A stretch of DNA of 20,925 bases from an uncultured Bacilli bacterium. GTDB taxonomy: Bacteria; Bacillota_I; Bacilli_A; RF39; UBA660. Shown here in pieces: positions 14,703 to 20,925 of the stretch. The translations under genes were made by a program, and so were the position numbers. The notes below the pieces were generated by a model. The model made no database searches, was not told where the DNA came from, and saw only the letters and a program-made list of their open reading frames with translations. Position 1 is the first letter of the stretch. Each line of letters starts with the position of its first letter. Location: contig CAKPAL010000006.1 in the NCBI GenBank assembly GCA_934132925.1, forward strand, positions 1 through 20,925, given 5' to 3'.

Positions 14703-14735
14703 AAAATAGCATTTGACTTGGAGGTGTATTATATA

Positions 14736-14858
14736 ATGAAAAGAACATATCAACCTAATAATAGAAAAAAAGCTAAAAAGCACGGTTTCTTTAGCAGAAT
14801 TAAAGGTAATGTTTTAAAAAGTAGAAGAGCAAAAAAAAGAAAAAAATTATGTGCATAA
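14736..14858 (+). CDS. rpmH: Large-subunit ribosomal protein bL34
   Basis: A 40-residue, highly basic ribosomal protein of the large subunit. The N-terminus MKRTYQPNNRKKAKKHGF is the family signature. Compared from memory with Bacillus bL34 (44 residues), about four residues are missing in the middle, where the usual sequence has a short S/T-K-N-G-R stretch; here SRIK is followed directly by GNVLKSRR. A longer frame extends to 14577, but the GGAGGTG site and family length fix the start at 14736. It is the first gene of the rightward operon. A strong hairpin overlapping its 3' end probably limits read-through into rnpA, as bL34 is needed in far greater amount than the RNase P protein. Confidence 0.96.
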   Translation: MKRTYQPNNRKKAKKHGFFSRIKGNVLKSRRAKKRKKLCA

Positions 14859-14885
14859 AACATAATTTTGTTTTCTTTTTTTCTT
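14832..14885 (+). terminator. Terminator or attenuator between rpmH and rnpA
   Basis: Core stem AAAATTATG/CATAATTTT (14843-14851 with 14861-14869) with a 9-base loop. After one bulged G the stem can continue with A-rich 14832-14842 against the T-rich run 14871-14882. It overlaps the rpmH stop codon. Because rnpA lacks an obvious promoter, partial termination is likely. Confidence 0.65.
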
Positions 14886-14916
14886 TTATTTATATGAAAG
14901 AAAGGATTATTTTAGT

Positions 14917-15255
14917 ATGAAGAAAATAGAAATAATAAAATCATCAGAAGAATATACAGAAATAATAAATACCAGCAAATCAAAAAAAAGTAAATATTTT
15001 AGTGTTTACTATCGTAAAAATAATAATAGTAATAGATATGGAATTACTGTCCCTAAAAAAACTGGAACAGCAGTAACCAGAAATAAAATCAAAAGAAGAG
15101 TAAAAAACATTATCGATAATAACAAAAAAATAGTGCATAATGGGTATGACTATGTTATAATTATTAAGAAAGGAATATTAGAATTAACATATGAAGAAAT
15201 GGAAAAAGAATTGTTAAAACTAATAAGTATAGGTGATAATTGTGAAACAAAATAA
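14917..15255 (+). CDS. rnpA: Ribonuclease P protein component
   Basis: 112-residue basic protein subunit of RNase P, which helps the catalytic RNA (rnpB, not in this window) bind pre-tRNA and remove 5' leaders. The signature TRNKIKRRVKNI (RNR motif at 55-61) is intact, preceded by YGITVPKKTGTAV, the form of the conserved central strand. Length is normal for the family (about 110-120). The ATG follows GAAAGGA. It lies 58 bases after rpmH, beyond a terminator-like hairpin, and overlaps yidC by 14 bases. The rpmH-rnpA-yidC-jag order is the widespread arrangement, which supports the call. Confidence 0.95.
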   Translation: MKKIEIIKSSEEYTEIINTSKSKKSKYFSVYYRKNNNSNRYGITVPKKTGTAVTRNKIKRRVKNIIDNNKKIVHNGYDYVIIIKKGILELTYEEMEKELLKLISIGDNCETK

Positions 15256-16192
15256 AAAAGCAATCAAAATTATGTTAATAATATTAAGTTTAGTAATGTT
15301 AACAGGATGTACAAAGACATTAACTGATGAAAATAAAAAGCCGGTGAAATATGAGGAAACTGGTAAGGCACTTACAGAAAATGTATTATGTAAACCAACT
15401 GATGAAAAAGTTATTGAATTATATAAGGAAAATAATGTTGATGTTGACAAATTGCCAGCATGCGAAACATTTAAGCCATTTAATGAATATGAGGGATTAT
15501 GGACTACAATTTTTGTAAAACCATTAGCATGGGCAATAATAAATATAGGACTTTTACTAGAAAAAATAAATTTAAATAGAGGAATAGCAAACGGACTAGC
15601 TATAGTAATATCATGTCTAGTAATAAGATTAATATTATATCCACTTACTAGAAAGACTGCCATGCAATCTGAAAAATTAAAAGAAGTACAACCACAACTA
15701 GAAAAATTAGAAAAGAAATATAAAGATAAAACAAGCGAAGAAGATCAAAGAAGAAAAGCTGAAGAAATGATGGCTATATATTCAAAACATAAAATTAATC
15801 CATTATCAAGTTGCCTACTATCATTTATTCAAATACCACTATTATTTGCCTTCTTAGAAGCAATAAATAGAACACCAGTAATATTTGAAAATAACTTCTT
15901 AAAACTAGATATGGGAACAACAATATCACATGGAATAATGTCTAACCTTTGGTATATATATGTGTTATTCTTAATATTAATACTAGGAACCTCATATCTA
16001 TCATTTAGAAAAACATTGAAAGATCAAACAGCTATGGCCAAACAAATGAAAGGTACAATATACTTTATGCTAGCAATGATTTTAGTAGCAGCATTTAGTT
16101 TACCTGTAGCATTAGGAATATATTGGATAACATCATCAGTATTCACAATAGTACAAAATGTACTAGTGGAAAGAAAGAAGGTTAGCAAGTAA
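15242..16192 (+). CDS. yidC: Membrane protein insertase YidC (lipoprotein type)
   Basis: 316-residue YidC/Oxa1/SpoIIIJ insertase, which inserts membrane proteins alone or with SecYEG. A signal peptide ends in the lipobox LTGC (20-23), so C23 should be lipidated, as in other Gram-positive YidC proteins. An extracytoplasmic segment of about 60 residues contains two further cysteines (C50, C74). Five membrane segments follow; the first conserved core segment carries R129 (LVIRLILYPLT), the groove arginine, and next comes the cytoplasmic coiled-coil hairpin (EKLKEVQPQLEKLEKKYKDK). The start is GTG 15242, six bases after AGGTG; GTG at 15233 would overlap that site. The gene overlaps rnpA by 14 bases and jag by one. 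Confidence 0.95.
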   Translation: MKQNKKAIKIMLIILSLVMLTGCTKTLTDENKKPVKYEETGKALTENVLCKPTDEKVIELYKENNVDVDKLPACETFKPFNEYEGLWTTIFVKPLAWAIINIGLLLEKINLNRGIANGLAIVISCLVIRLILYPLTRKTAMQSEKLKEVQPQLEKLEKKYKDKTSEEDQRRKAEEMMAIYSKHKINPLSSCLLSFIQIPLLFAFLEAINRTPVIFENNFLKLDMGTTISHGIMSNLWYIYVLFLILILGTSYLSFRKTLKDQTAMAKQMKGTIYFMLAMILVAAFSLPVALGIYWITSSVFTIVQNVLVERKKVSK

Positions 16193-16803
16193 TGAATAAA
16201 TATTATTATGAAGGAAAAACAAAAGAACAAGCAATTGAACTAGCATTAGAAGATTTAAAGATAACTGAAGAAGACTTAATAATAAATAAAGTTGAAGAAA
16301 AATCTAATTTACTAAAAAAATCAGTAACTATTGAAGTACTAAATATAAATGAAATTATAGCATTCATAAAAGAAACAATAAGTGAGATAATAAGAAAAAT
16401 GTCTGCTGAAGGTAATCTTGAAGTTAGAAGAAGAGAAGAAAATATAACAATTACTATCTTTTCTGACAATAATGCTATATTAATAGGAAAAAATGGTAAA
16501 AATGTATCAGCATTACAATTAATAGTAAGACAAATGGTAAACTCAAAATTAAGTAAACCATTATCAATTATAATAGATGTAGGAAACTACAAAGAGAAAA
16601 GAGCTAAAAATATAGAATATTTAGCTAAAAAACTTGCTAGAGAAGCTTATAAAACAAAAACAGAAATAACAATGGATAGTATGAATTCCTATGAAAGAAG
16701 AATCGTTCACTCGGCATTAGCAGATGACAAATATGTTTATACAGAATCAGTTGGCGAAGAACCAAATAGAAAAGTAGTAATAAAATTGAAAGAAGAAAAA
16801 TAA
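16192..16803 (+). CDS. jag: RNA-binding protein Jag (KhpB-like, Jag-N/KH/R3H)
   Basis: 203-residue cytoplasmic RNA-binding protein. Domains in order: Jag-N (about 1-50, starting YYYEGKTKEQAIELAL); a KH domain with the GxxG loop GKNG (99-102) in ILIGKNGKNVSALQ; and an R3H domain with RxxxH in ERRIVHSAL and a conserved tail (ESVGEEPNRKVVI). In other Gram-positives, Jag/KhpB partners with KhpA, binds many RNAs and affects cell elongation and division. Its start codon overlaps the yidC stop by one base (TAATG), so the pair is translationally coupled. A modest terminator-like hairpin overlaps its 3' end. Confidence 0.94.
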   Translation: MNKYYYEGKTKEQAIELALEDLKITEEDLIINKVEEKSNLLKKSVTIEVLNINEIIAFIKETISEIIRKMSAEGNLEVRRREENITITIFSDNNAILIGKNGKNVSALQLIVRQMVNSKLSKPLSIIIDVGNYKEKRAKNIEYLAKKLAREAYKTKTEITMDSMNSYERRIVHSALADDKYVYTESVGEEPNRKVVIKLKEEK

Positions 16804-16818
16804 TTCTTTCTTTTTTTT
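16788..16818 (+). terminator. Weak Rho-independent terminator after jag
   Basis: GAAAGAA (16788-16794) pairs with TTCTTTC (16804-16810) over a 9-base loop holding the stop codon, followed by TTTTTTTT. Only two G-C pairs, so leaky termination is likely. Confidence 0.5.
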
Positions 16819-16826
16819 CTATATTG

Positions 16827-16835
16827 TGATAAAAT
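16827..16835 (+). promoter_or_regulatory. Possible extended -10 promoter of mnmE
   Basis: TGATAAAAT gives an extended TG and -10 TAAAAT (16830-16835), 24 bases before the mnmE start. The -35 region is only a T-rich stretch. Confidence 0.4.
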
Positions 16836-16859
16836 ACTATGGAAGAAAGAAGGAATACT

Positions 16860-18206
16860 ATGGAAGATACAATTGTAGCAATATCATCATCATCAGGCGC
16901 TGGAGCCATATCAATAATAAGATTAAGTGGTAATGATGCTGTAAGCATAGCAAGTAAAGTATTTACTAAAGATTTAACAAAAGTAGCTTCTCACACCATT
17001 CATTATGGCTATATCAAAGATAAAGAAGAAAAAATAGATGAAGTCTTAGTATCGGTAATGAAATCCCCCAAGACATTTACAAGAGAAGATATAGTAGAAA
17101 TAAATTGTCATGGTGGACTAGCAACTACCAACAAAGTATTAGAAGTATTACTAGAAAATGGTGCCAGATTAGCAGAACCAGGAGAGTTTACCAAAAGGGC
17201 ATTCCTAAATGGAAGAATAGATTTATTAGAAGCCGAAGCTACAATGGACTTAATATCTTCTAAAGCCGAATCTGCTAGAAAAATATCTATCAATACCTTA
17301 ACTGGTGAAACATCGAACCTGATAAAAGATTTAAGAAATGAATTAGTTCAAATTATAAGTAACATTGAAGTAAATATTGATTATCCAGAATATGAAGATA
17401 TTGAAGTGATAACAAACGAAAATATTTTACCAAATATTAAAAAGTTTAAAACAAAATTAGAGGAAATAATTCAAAAATCTGAAGATAGTAAAGTCGTAAA
17501 AGAAGGAATACAAGTAGGTATAATAGGCAGACCAAATGTCGGAAAAAGTAGTCTCTTAAATGCACTATTAGAGGAAGAAAAAGCAATAGTTACAGATATT
17601 CCAGGGACAACAAGAGACACAGTAGAAGGCTCACTTGTATTAGGAGGAATCCCTTTAAATATAATAGATACAGCTGGAATAAGAAAAACGGAAGATACTG
17701 TAGAAAAAATAGGAGTAGAAAAAAGTTTGAATATAATAGATACAGCAGACTTGATAATATATATATTAAATAATAATGAAGAGATAACAAAAGAAGAAAA
17801 GAAATTATTAGCTAAAATTAAAAATAAAAAGAAAATAATTGTAGTAAATAAAATAGATTTAGAAGAAAAATTAGATAAAGATTTATTAGACAATTATATA
17901 GAAATATCCGTCAAAGAAAATATTGGAATAGACAAAATTAAAGAAGAAATAAAAAGACTATTTAATATTGGCGAATTAGTTTCTGATGATATAACATACT
18001 TATCAAATGCTAGAAGTATAGCATTATTAAAAAAATCATTAAATAATATAAATGAAGCCATAGAAGAGATAAATAATAGTAATCCAATAGATATTGTTGA
18101 ACTAAGCCTAAAAGAAGCTTGGGAAAATCTAGGAAAGATAATAGGAGAAACATACACAGATGAACTATTAGATGAATTATTTAGCAGATTCTGTTTAGGA
18201 AAGTAG
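16860..18206 (+). CDS. mnmE: tRNA U34 modification GTPase MnmE
   Basis: 448-residue dynamin-like GTPase that, with MnmG, installs the (carboxymethyl)aminomethyl group at C5 of wobble uridine in certain tRNAs. The N-terminal folate-binding domain is at about 1-118. The G domain sits inside the helical domain: G1 GRPNVGKS (223-230), G2 TDIPGTTRDT (245-254), G3 DTAG (270-273) and G4 NKID (330-333). The C-terminus is FCLGK (444-448), the form of the catalytic C-x-G-K motif with Leu where Bacillus has Ile. ATG 16839 is in frame but has no ribosome binding site; 16860 follows AAGGA and gives the usual MEDTIVAIS. It is followed by mnmG 8 bases later. Confidence 0.97.
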   Translation: MEDTIVAISSSSGAGAISIIRLSGNDAVSIASKVFTKDLTKVASHTIHYGYIKDKEEKIDEVLVSVMKSPKTFTREDIVEINCHGGLATTNKVLEVLLENGARLAEPGEFTKRAFLNGRIDLLEAEATMDLISSKAESARKISINTLTGETSNLIKDLRNELVQIISNIEVNIDYPEYEDIEVITNENILPNIKKFKTKLEEIIQKSEDSKVVKEGIQVGIIGRPNVGKSSLLNALLEEEKAIVTDIPGTTRDTVEGSLVLGGIPLNIIDTAGIRKTEDTVEKIGVEKSLNIIDTADLIIYILNNNEEITKEEKKLLAKIKNKKKIIVVNKIDLEEKLDKDLLDNYIEISVKENIGIDKIKEEIKRLFNIGELVSDDITYLSNARSIALLKKSLNNINEAIEEINNSNPIDIVELSLKEAWENLGKIIGETYTDELLDELFSRFCLGK

Positions 18207-18214
18207 GTGATAAC

Positions 18215-20053
18215 ATGAATTATGAAATAATAGTAGTAGGAGGGGGACATGCTGGTTGTGAAGCAGCTGTTGCATCTGCCAGAAAAGGACATAAAACATT
18301 ATTAATATCCGGAAGAATAAATAATATAGCAACAATGCCATGTAATCCATCAATAGGAGGTTCAGCTAAAGGAATAATAGTAAGAGAAATAGATGCTCTA
18401 GGTGGTGTAATGGGCGAAGTAGCGGACAAAACATTAATCCAAATGAAAATGCTAAATTATGCCAAAGGCCCAGCAGTAAAATCTCTTCGTGCTCAAGCAG
18501 ATAAAGTAACATATCCTAAAGAAATGTTAAAACTATTGCGTGAAGAGCCTAATTTGACGATAAAAGAAGCAATGGTAGAAGATTTAATTGTAAAAGATAA
18601 TACCGTATATGGCGTTGTATTAGAAGATGGAACAAATATAACATCAAAGGCCGTAATACTAACAACAGGCACATACTTAAAATCAGATATTCTAGTAGGA
18701 AATACTAGAACAAGAAGTGGCCCGCATAATGAAAGACCATCATTACATTTATCAGATAATTTAAAAAAATATGGTTTCAAAATATTAAGATTAAAAACTG
18801 GAACACCACCAAGAATAGACAGAAGTACAATTGATTTTACAAAAACTAAAAGAGAAGATGGGGACAAAAACTATTATACATTTTCTCACACTAATCCACC
18901 GATATATGATGTAAATAATCAGGAGCCATGTTATTTAATATACACAACTGAAGAAACAAAAAAAATAATCCATGACAATTTAAATAAATCAAGTATGTAT
19001 GGTGGATTGGATGACATAACAGGTGTAGGCCCAAGATATTGTCCATCAATTGAAGATAAGATGGTTAGGTTTAGTGACAAAGCCAAACATCAATTATTTC
19101 TAGAACCAGAAAGTTTATATTATGATGATATCTATGTACAAGGATTTTCTACAAGTATGCCCAAAGATATTCAAGAAAAAATGGTTCATTCTTTGCCGGG
19201 ATTAGAGAATGCTAAAATATTAAGATATGCTTATGCTATAGAGTATGATGCCATTTATCCAACTCAAGTAAAGCCAAGTCTAGAAACAAAAGTATTAAAT
19301 AATCTCTTTACAGCAGGACAAATAAATGGAACTAGTGGCTACGAAGAGGCCGCATGTCAAGGCCTAATTGCCGGTATCAATGCTGCTTTAAAACTAGAAG
19401 AAAAAGAGCCATTAATACTAAAGAGAAATGAAGCATATATAGGTGTACTAATAGATGACCTAGTAACAAAGGGAACCAGAGAACCATATCGTATGCTGAC
19501 ATCAAGAGCAGAATATCGTCTATTATTAAGACATGATAATTCTGATTTAAGATTAAGAGAATATGGCCACCAAGTTGGTTTAATAACTGGAGAAAAATAT
19601 CAAAAGTTTATCGAAAAGAAAAATAATATTGAAGAATTAAAAAATAAATTACAAGAGATAAAAATAATTGTAGATACTGAAAAAAGAAGAACAGGAATGA
19701 CTATCTATGAATATTTAAAAAATCCAACTGCCAACTTACAAAATATAATAGAAACATATAATCTAGATTTAGACTATCCACAGGATGTATTAGAAGAAGT
19801 GGAAATACAAATAAAGTATGAAGGTTACATAAAAAAGGTTGAAAGAGAAGCCGAGAAAATGTTAAAGAATGAAGAAAAAGAAATACCAGAAGATTTAGAT
19901 TATGATAAAGTACCAAATTTAGCAAGTGAAGCAAGGCAAAAATTAAAAGAAGTAAAACCATTAAATATAGCACAAGCTATAAGAATAAGTGGTGTAAATC
20001 CCTCAGATATTTCAATACTATTAGTATATTTAAGGAAACAATACAATGAATAA
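18215..20053 (+). CDS. mnmG: tRNA U34 modification FAD enzyme MnmG
   Basis: 612-residue FAD- and NADH-dependent partner of MnmE in wobble-uridine modification; slightly shorter than Bacillus MnmG (about 628). The dinucleotide-binding motif VVGGGHAGCEAA begins at residue 7. Other family marks are MPCNPSIGGSAKG, LKTGTPPRI, GPRYCPSIEDK, a long insert domain, and the C-terminal helical MnmE-binding region with ALRISGV-like AIRISGVNPSD. The ATG follows AGTAGGTGATA, partly within the end of mnmE, and the 3' end overlaps rsmG by 8 bases. Gene order and coupling show a single mnmE-mnmG-rsmG unit. Confidence 0.97.
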   Translation: MNYEIIVVGGGHAGCEAAVASARKGHKTLLISGRINNIATMPCNPSIGGSAKGIIVREIDALGGVMGEVADKTLIQMKMLNYAKGPAVKSLRAQADKVTYPKEMLKLLREEPNLTIKEAMVEDLIVKDNTVYGVVLEDGTNITSKAVILTTGTYLKSDILVGNTRTRSGPHNERPSLHLSDNLKKYGFKILRLKTGTPPRIDRSTIDFTKTKREDGDKNYYTFSHTNPPIYDVNNQEPCYLIYTTEETKKIIHDNLNKSSMYGGLDDITGVGPRYCPSIEDKMVRFSDKAKHQLFLEPESLYYDDIYVQGFSTSMPKDIQEKMVHSLPGLENAKILRYAYAIEYDAIYPTQVKPSLETKVLNNLFTAGQINGTSGYEEAACQGLIAGINAALKLEEKEPLILKRNEAYIGVLIDDLVTKGTREPYRMLTSRAEYRLLLRHDNSDLRLREYGHQVGLITGEKYQKFIEKKNNIEELKNKLQEIKIIVDTEKRRTGMTIYEYLKNPTANLQNIIETYNLDLDYPQDVLEEVEIQIKYEGYIKKVEREAEKMLKNEEKEIPEDLDYDKVPNLASEARQKLKEVKPLNIAQAIRISGVNPSDISILLVYLRKQYNE

Positions 20054-20747
20054 AGAAACATTTATAAAAGAATTAAAAAAACTAAATATTGAATTAAAAG
20101 AGACAACACTTGCCATGCTAAATGAATATTATAATATTCTAAAAGAAGAAAATCAAAAGTATAATTTAACAAGAATAATTGAAGAAGAAGATGTATACTT
20201 AAAGCACTTTTATGACAGCCTAACGATAACTAAAATAATAGACATAAACAATCAAAGTATTTGCGATTTAGGTTCAGGAGCAGGTTTTCCAGGATTAGTA
20301 TTAGGAATATGTTTTCCCAGTGCCAAGCTAACTTTAATTGAATCAAATAGTAAAAAATGTAATTTTCTAAACATCGTCAAAGAAAAGTTAAATTTAAATA
20401 ATGTAACAATAATAAATGCCAGAATAGAAGAATATGCTAAAGAAAATAGAGAACTATATGATATTGTGACTGCTAGAGCAGTAGCTCCATTAAAACATTT
20501 ACTAGAATATGGTATTCCGCTTGTAAAAATAAATGGTTTTTTCATAGCAATGAAAGCCAATGTAGAAAACGAAGAGCAAAATATTGATAACTACTATGAT
20601 AAATTAAATATCAAAGAAGAGCAAAGAATAGTATTTAATTTACCTTATGAAAATAGTATAAGAACATTAATAAAATATCAAAAATCAAAAGAAACAAATA
20701 AAAAATACCCACGAAGGTATAGTGAAATCATAAAAAAGGATATCTAG
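20046..20747 (+). CDS. rsmG: 16S rRNA (guanine-N7) methyltransferase RsmG
   Basis: 233-residue SAM-dependent methyltransferase that modifies a guanine in the 530 loop of 16S rRNA (G527 in E. coli numbering). The SAM-binding motif DLGSGAGFPG is at 74-83, followed by LIESNSKKCNFL (acidic strand-2 end) and TARAVAPL, the RsmG catalytic-region signature. The C-terminus ends with the usual KYPRR stretch. The start lies within the last codons of mnmG and follows AAGGAAAC, so translation is coupled. A terminator begins at the stop codon. Loss of this gene gives low-level streptomycin resistance in other bacteria; nothing here suggests it is broken. Confidence 0.96.
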   Translation: MNKETFIKELKKLNIELKETTLAMLNEYYNILKEENQKYNLTRIIEEEDVYLKHFYDSLTITKIIDINNQSICDLGSGAGFPGLVLGICFPSAKLTLIESNSKKCNFLNIVKEKLNLNNVTIINARIEEYAKENRELYDIVTARAVAPLKHLLEYGIPLVKINGFFIAMKANVENEEQNIDNYYDKLNIKEEQRIVFNLPYENSIRTLIKYQKSKETNKKYPRRYSEIIKKDI

Positions 20748-20770
20748 AAGACCTAAAAATCTTCTTTTTT
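20746..20770 (+). terminator. Rho-independent terminator of the mnmE-mnmG-rsmG unit
   Basis: AGAAGA (20746-20751) pairs with TCTTCT (20760-20765) over an 8-base loop, followed by TTTTT. It overlaps the rsmG stop codon. Confidence 0.7.
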
Positions 20771-20801
20771 CTTATCAAAAAATAAAAATTAACAAAATAT
20801 C

Positions 20802-20830
20802 TTGAAAAAATCCCAATTTTATAGTATTAT
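20802..20830 (+). promoter_or_regulatory. Promoter of the ParB-family-like gene at the right edge
   Basis: -35 TTGAAA (20802-20807), a 17-base spacer, and -10 TATTAT (20825-20830). The ribosome binding site GAGGGTG follows, 9 bases before the ATG. Confidence 0.65.
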
Positions 20831-20875
20831 TATATTATAGTAGGAAAAAAGAAATTAAAGAGGGTGTATATAACT

Positions 20876-20925
20876 ATGAAAATGAATAAAGAAGTAGTAA
20901 TGGTAAGACTTTCTGACATCATACC
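20876..20925 (+). CDS. Start of a possible Noc/ParB-family gene (cut by window edge)
   Basis: Only 16 codons are present: MKMNKEVVMVRLSDIIP. The stretch VVMVRLSDIIP resembles the strand that opens the ParB/Noc N-terminal domain (hydrophobics, then L-x-x-I-x-P), which normally leads into N-x-Y-Q-P-R. In Bacillus, noc follows rsmG at this place, and Noc protects the nucleoid from division. Both similarity and position point to noc, but the fragment is far too short to be sure. A separate promoter and a GAGGGTG site show that a gene starts here. A second in-frame ATG is at 20882. Confidence 0.45.
   Translation, partial: MKMNKEVVMVRLSDII

Larger units (their letters stand above)
14513..14735. 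other. Divergent intergenic region at the transcription switch
   Basis: 223 bases between the leftward metallopeptidase gene and rightward rpmH, holding one promoter for each. Between them, 14558-14673 is AT-rich with a short ATCA run (AATCAATCAATCAA, about 14585-14598). No TTATCCACA-type DnaA box is evident; TGTTGATAG near 14522-14530 (minus strand) is only a weak match. All genes to the left, bar one, point left and all to the right point right, as near a replication origin, but an origin here is unproven. Confidence 0.4.

Noticed and set aside
14577..14735. N-terminal extension of the rpmH frame
   Set aside because: The extension covers the consensus promoter at 14674-14702, and GGAGGTG at 14720-14726 plus family length fix the start at 14736.
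17590..17790. Leu/Phe/Tyr-rich antisense frame inside mnmE
   Set aside because: Antisense of an A-rich coding strand gives hydrophobic shadow frames; no ribosome binding site or promoter.
19770..19785. CTATCCACAGG, a near match to a DnaA box
   Set aside because: Single site inside mnmG coding sequence with no neighbours; not a box cluster.
1..20925. UGA read as tryptophan (Mycoplasma-type code)
   Set aside because: No in-frame UGA occurs inside recognised genes, Trp is TGG, and the HD-domain gene ends with TGA.
1..20925. CRISPR arrays, insertion sequences, tRNA or rRNA genes
   Set aside because: No regularly spaced direct repeats, transposase motifs, or tRNA/rRNA signatures were seen.

Overview
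The window is 20.9 kb of AT-rich DNA (roughly 30% GC by eye) from a chromosome of a low-GC Gram-positive bacterium (Bacillota, Bacilli-like). The grounds are the Firmicute-specific helicase loaders DnaB and DnaI side by side, a lipoprotein-type YidC, the gene order rpmH-rnpA-yidC-jag-mnmE-mnmG-rsmG, ParA/ParB, strong AGGAGG-type ribosome binding sites, and near-consensus SigA-type promoters. UGA is used as a stop (end of the HD-domain gene) and no gene has an internal UGA, so the code looks standard rather than Mycoplasma-like. An uncultured gut Bacilli lineage is plausible, but the genus cannot be named from sequence alone.

Left arm (1-14512), almost all on the minus strand. From the edge inward: truncated valS, overlapping an HD-domain phosphohydrolase-like gene; a lone plus-strand gene of unknown function with its own promoter and terminator; a replication operon dnaB-dnaI-(small membrane protein)-dnaE-gmk; a CPBP-family membrane protease; a cold-shock protein; parA-parB; a NUDIX hydrolase; and a zinc-ribbon/HELAH metallopeptidase-like protein.

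Right arm (14736-20925), all on the plus strand: rpmH, rnpA, yidC, jag, mnmE, mnmG, rsmG and the first 16 codons of a gene that may be noc (ParB family). This is the classic origin-proximal cluster for ribosome and RNase P function, membrane insertion and tRNA U34 modification.

Transcription switches from leftward to rightward between 14512 and 14736, as expected next to a replication origin. However, dnaA, which normally sits divergently beside rpmH, is absent: the metallopeptidase-like gene takes its place and I see no DnaA-box cluster. parAB lies in the opposite orientation about 8 kb from the noc-like gene, instead of directly after it as in Bacillus.

The most unexplained signal is a non-coding element present twice (2005-2086 and 12732-12807, same orientation): a conserved 5' box followed by two abutting hairpins. 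The stems differ in sequence between hairpins, but each loop begins CC and ends GT. No CRISPR array, insertion sequence, rRNA or tRNA was seen. No gap between genes exceeds 300 bases; the largest are 1924-2189, 10720-10986 and 14513-14735.
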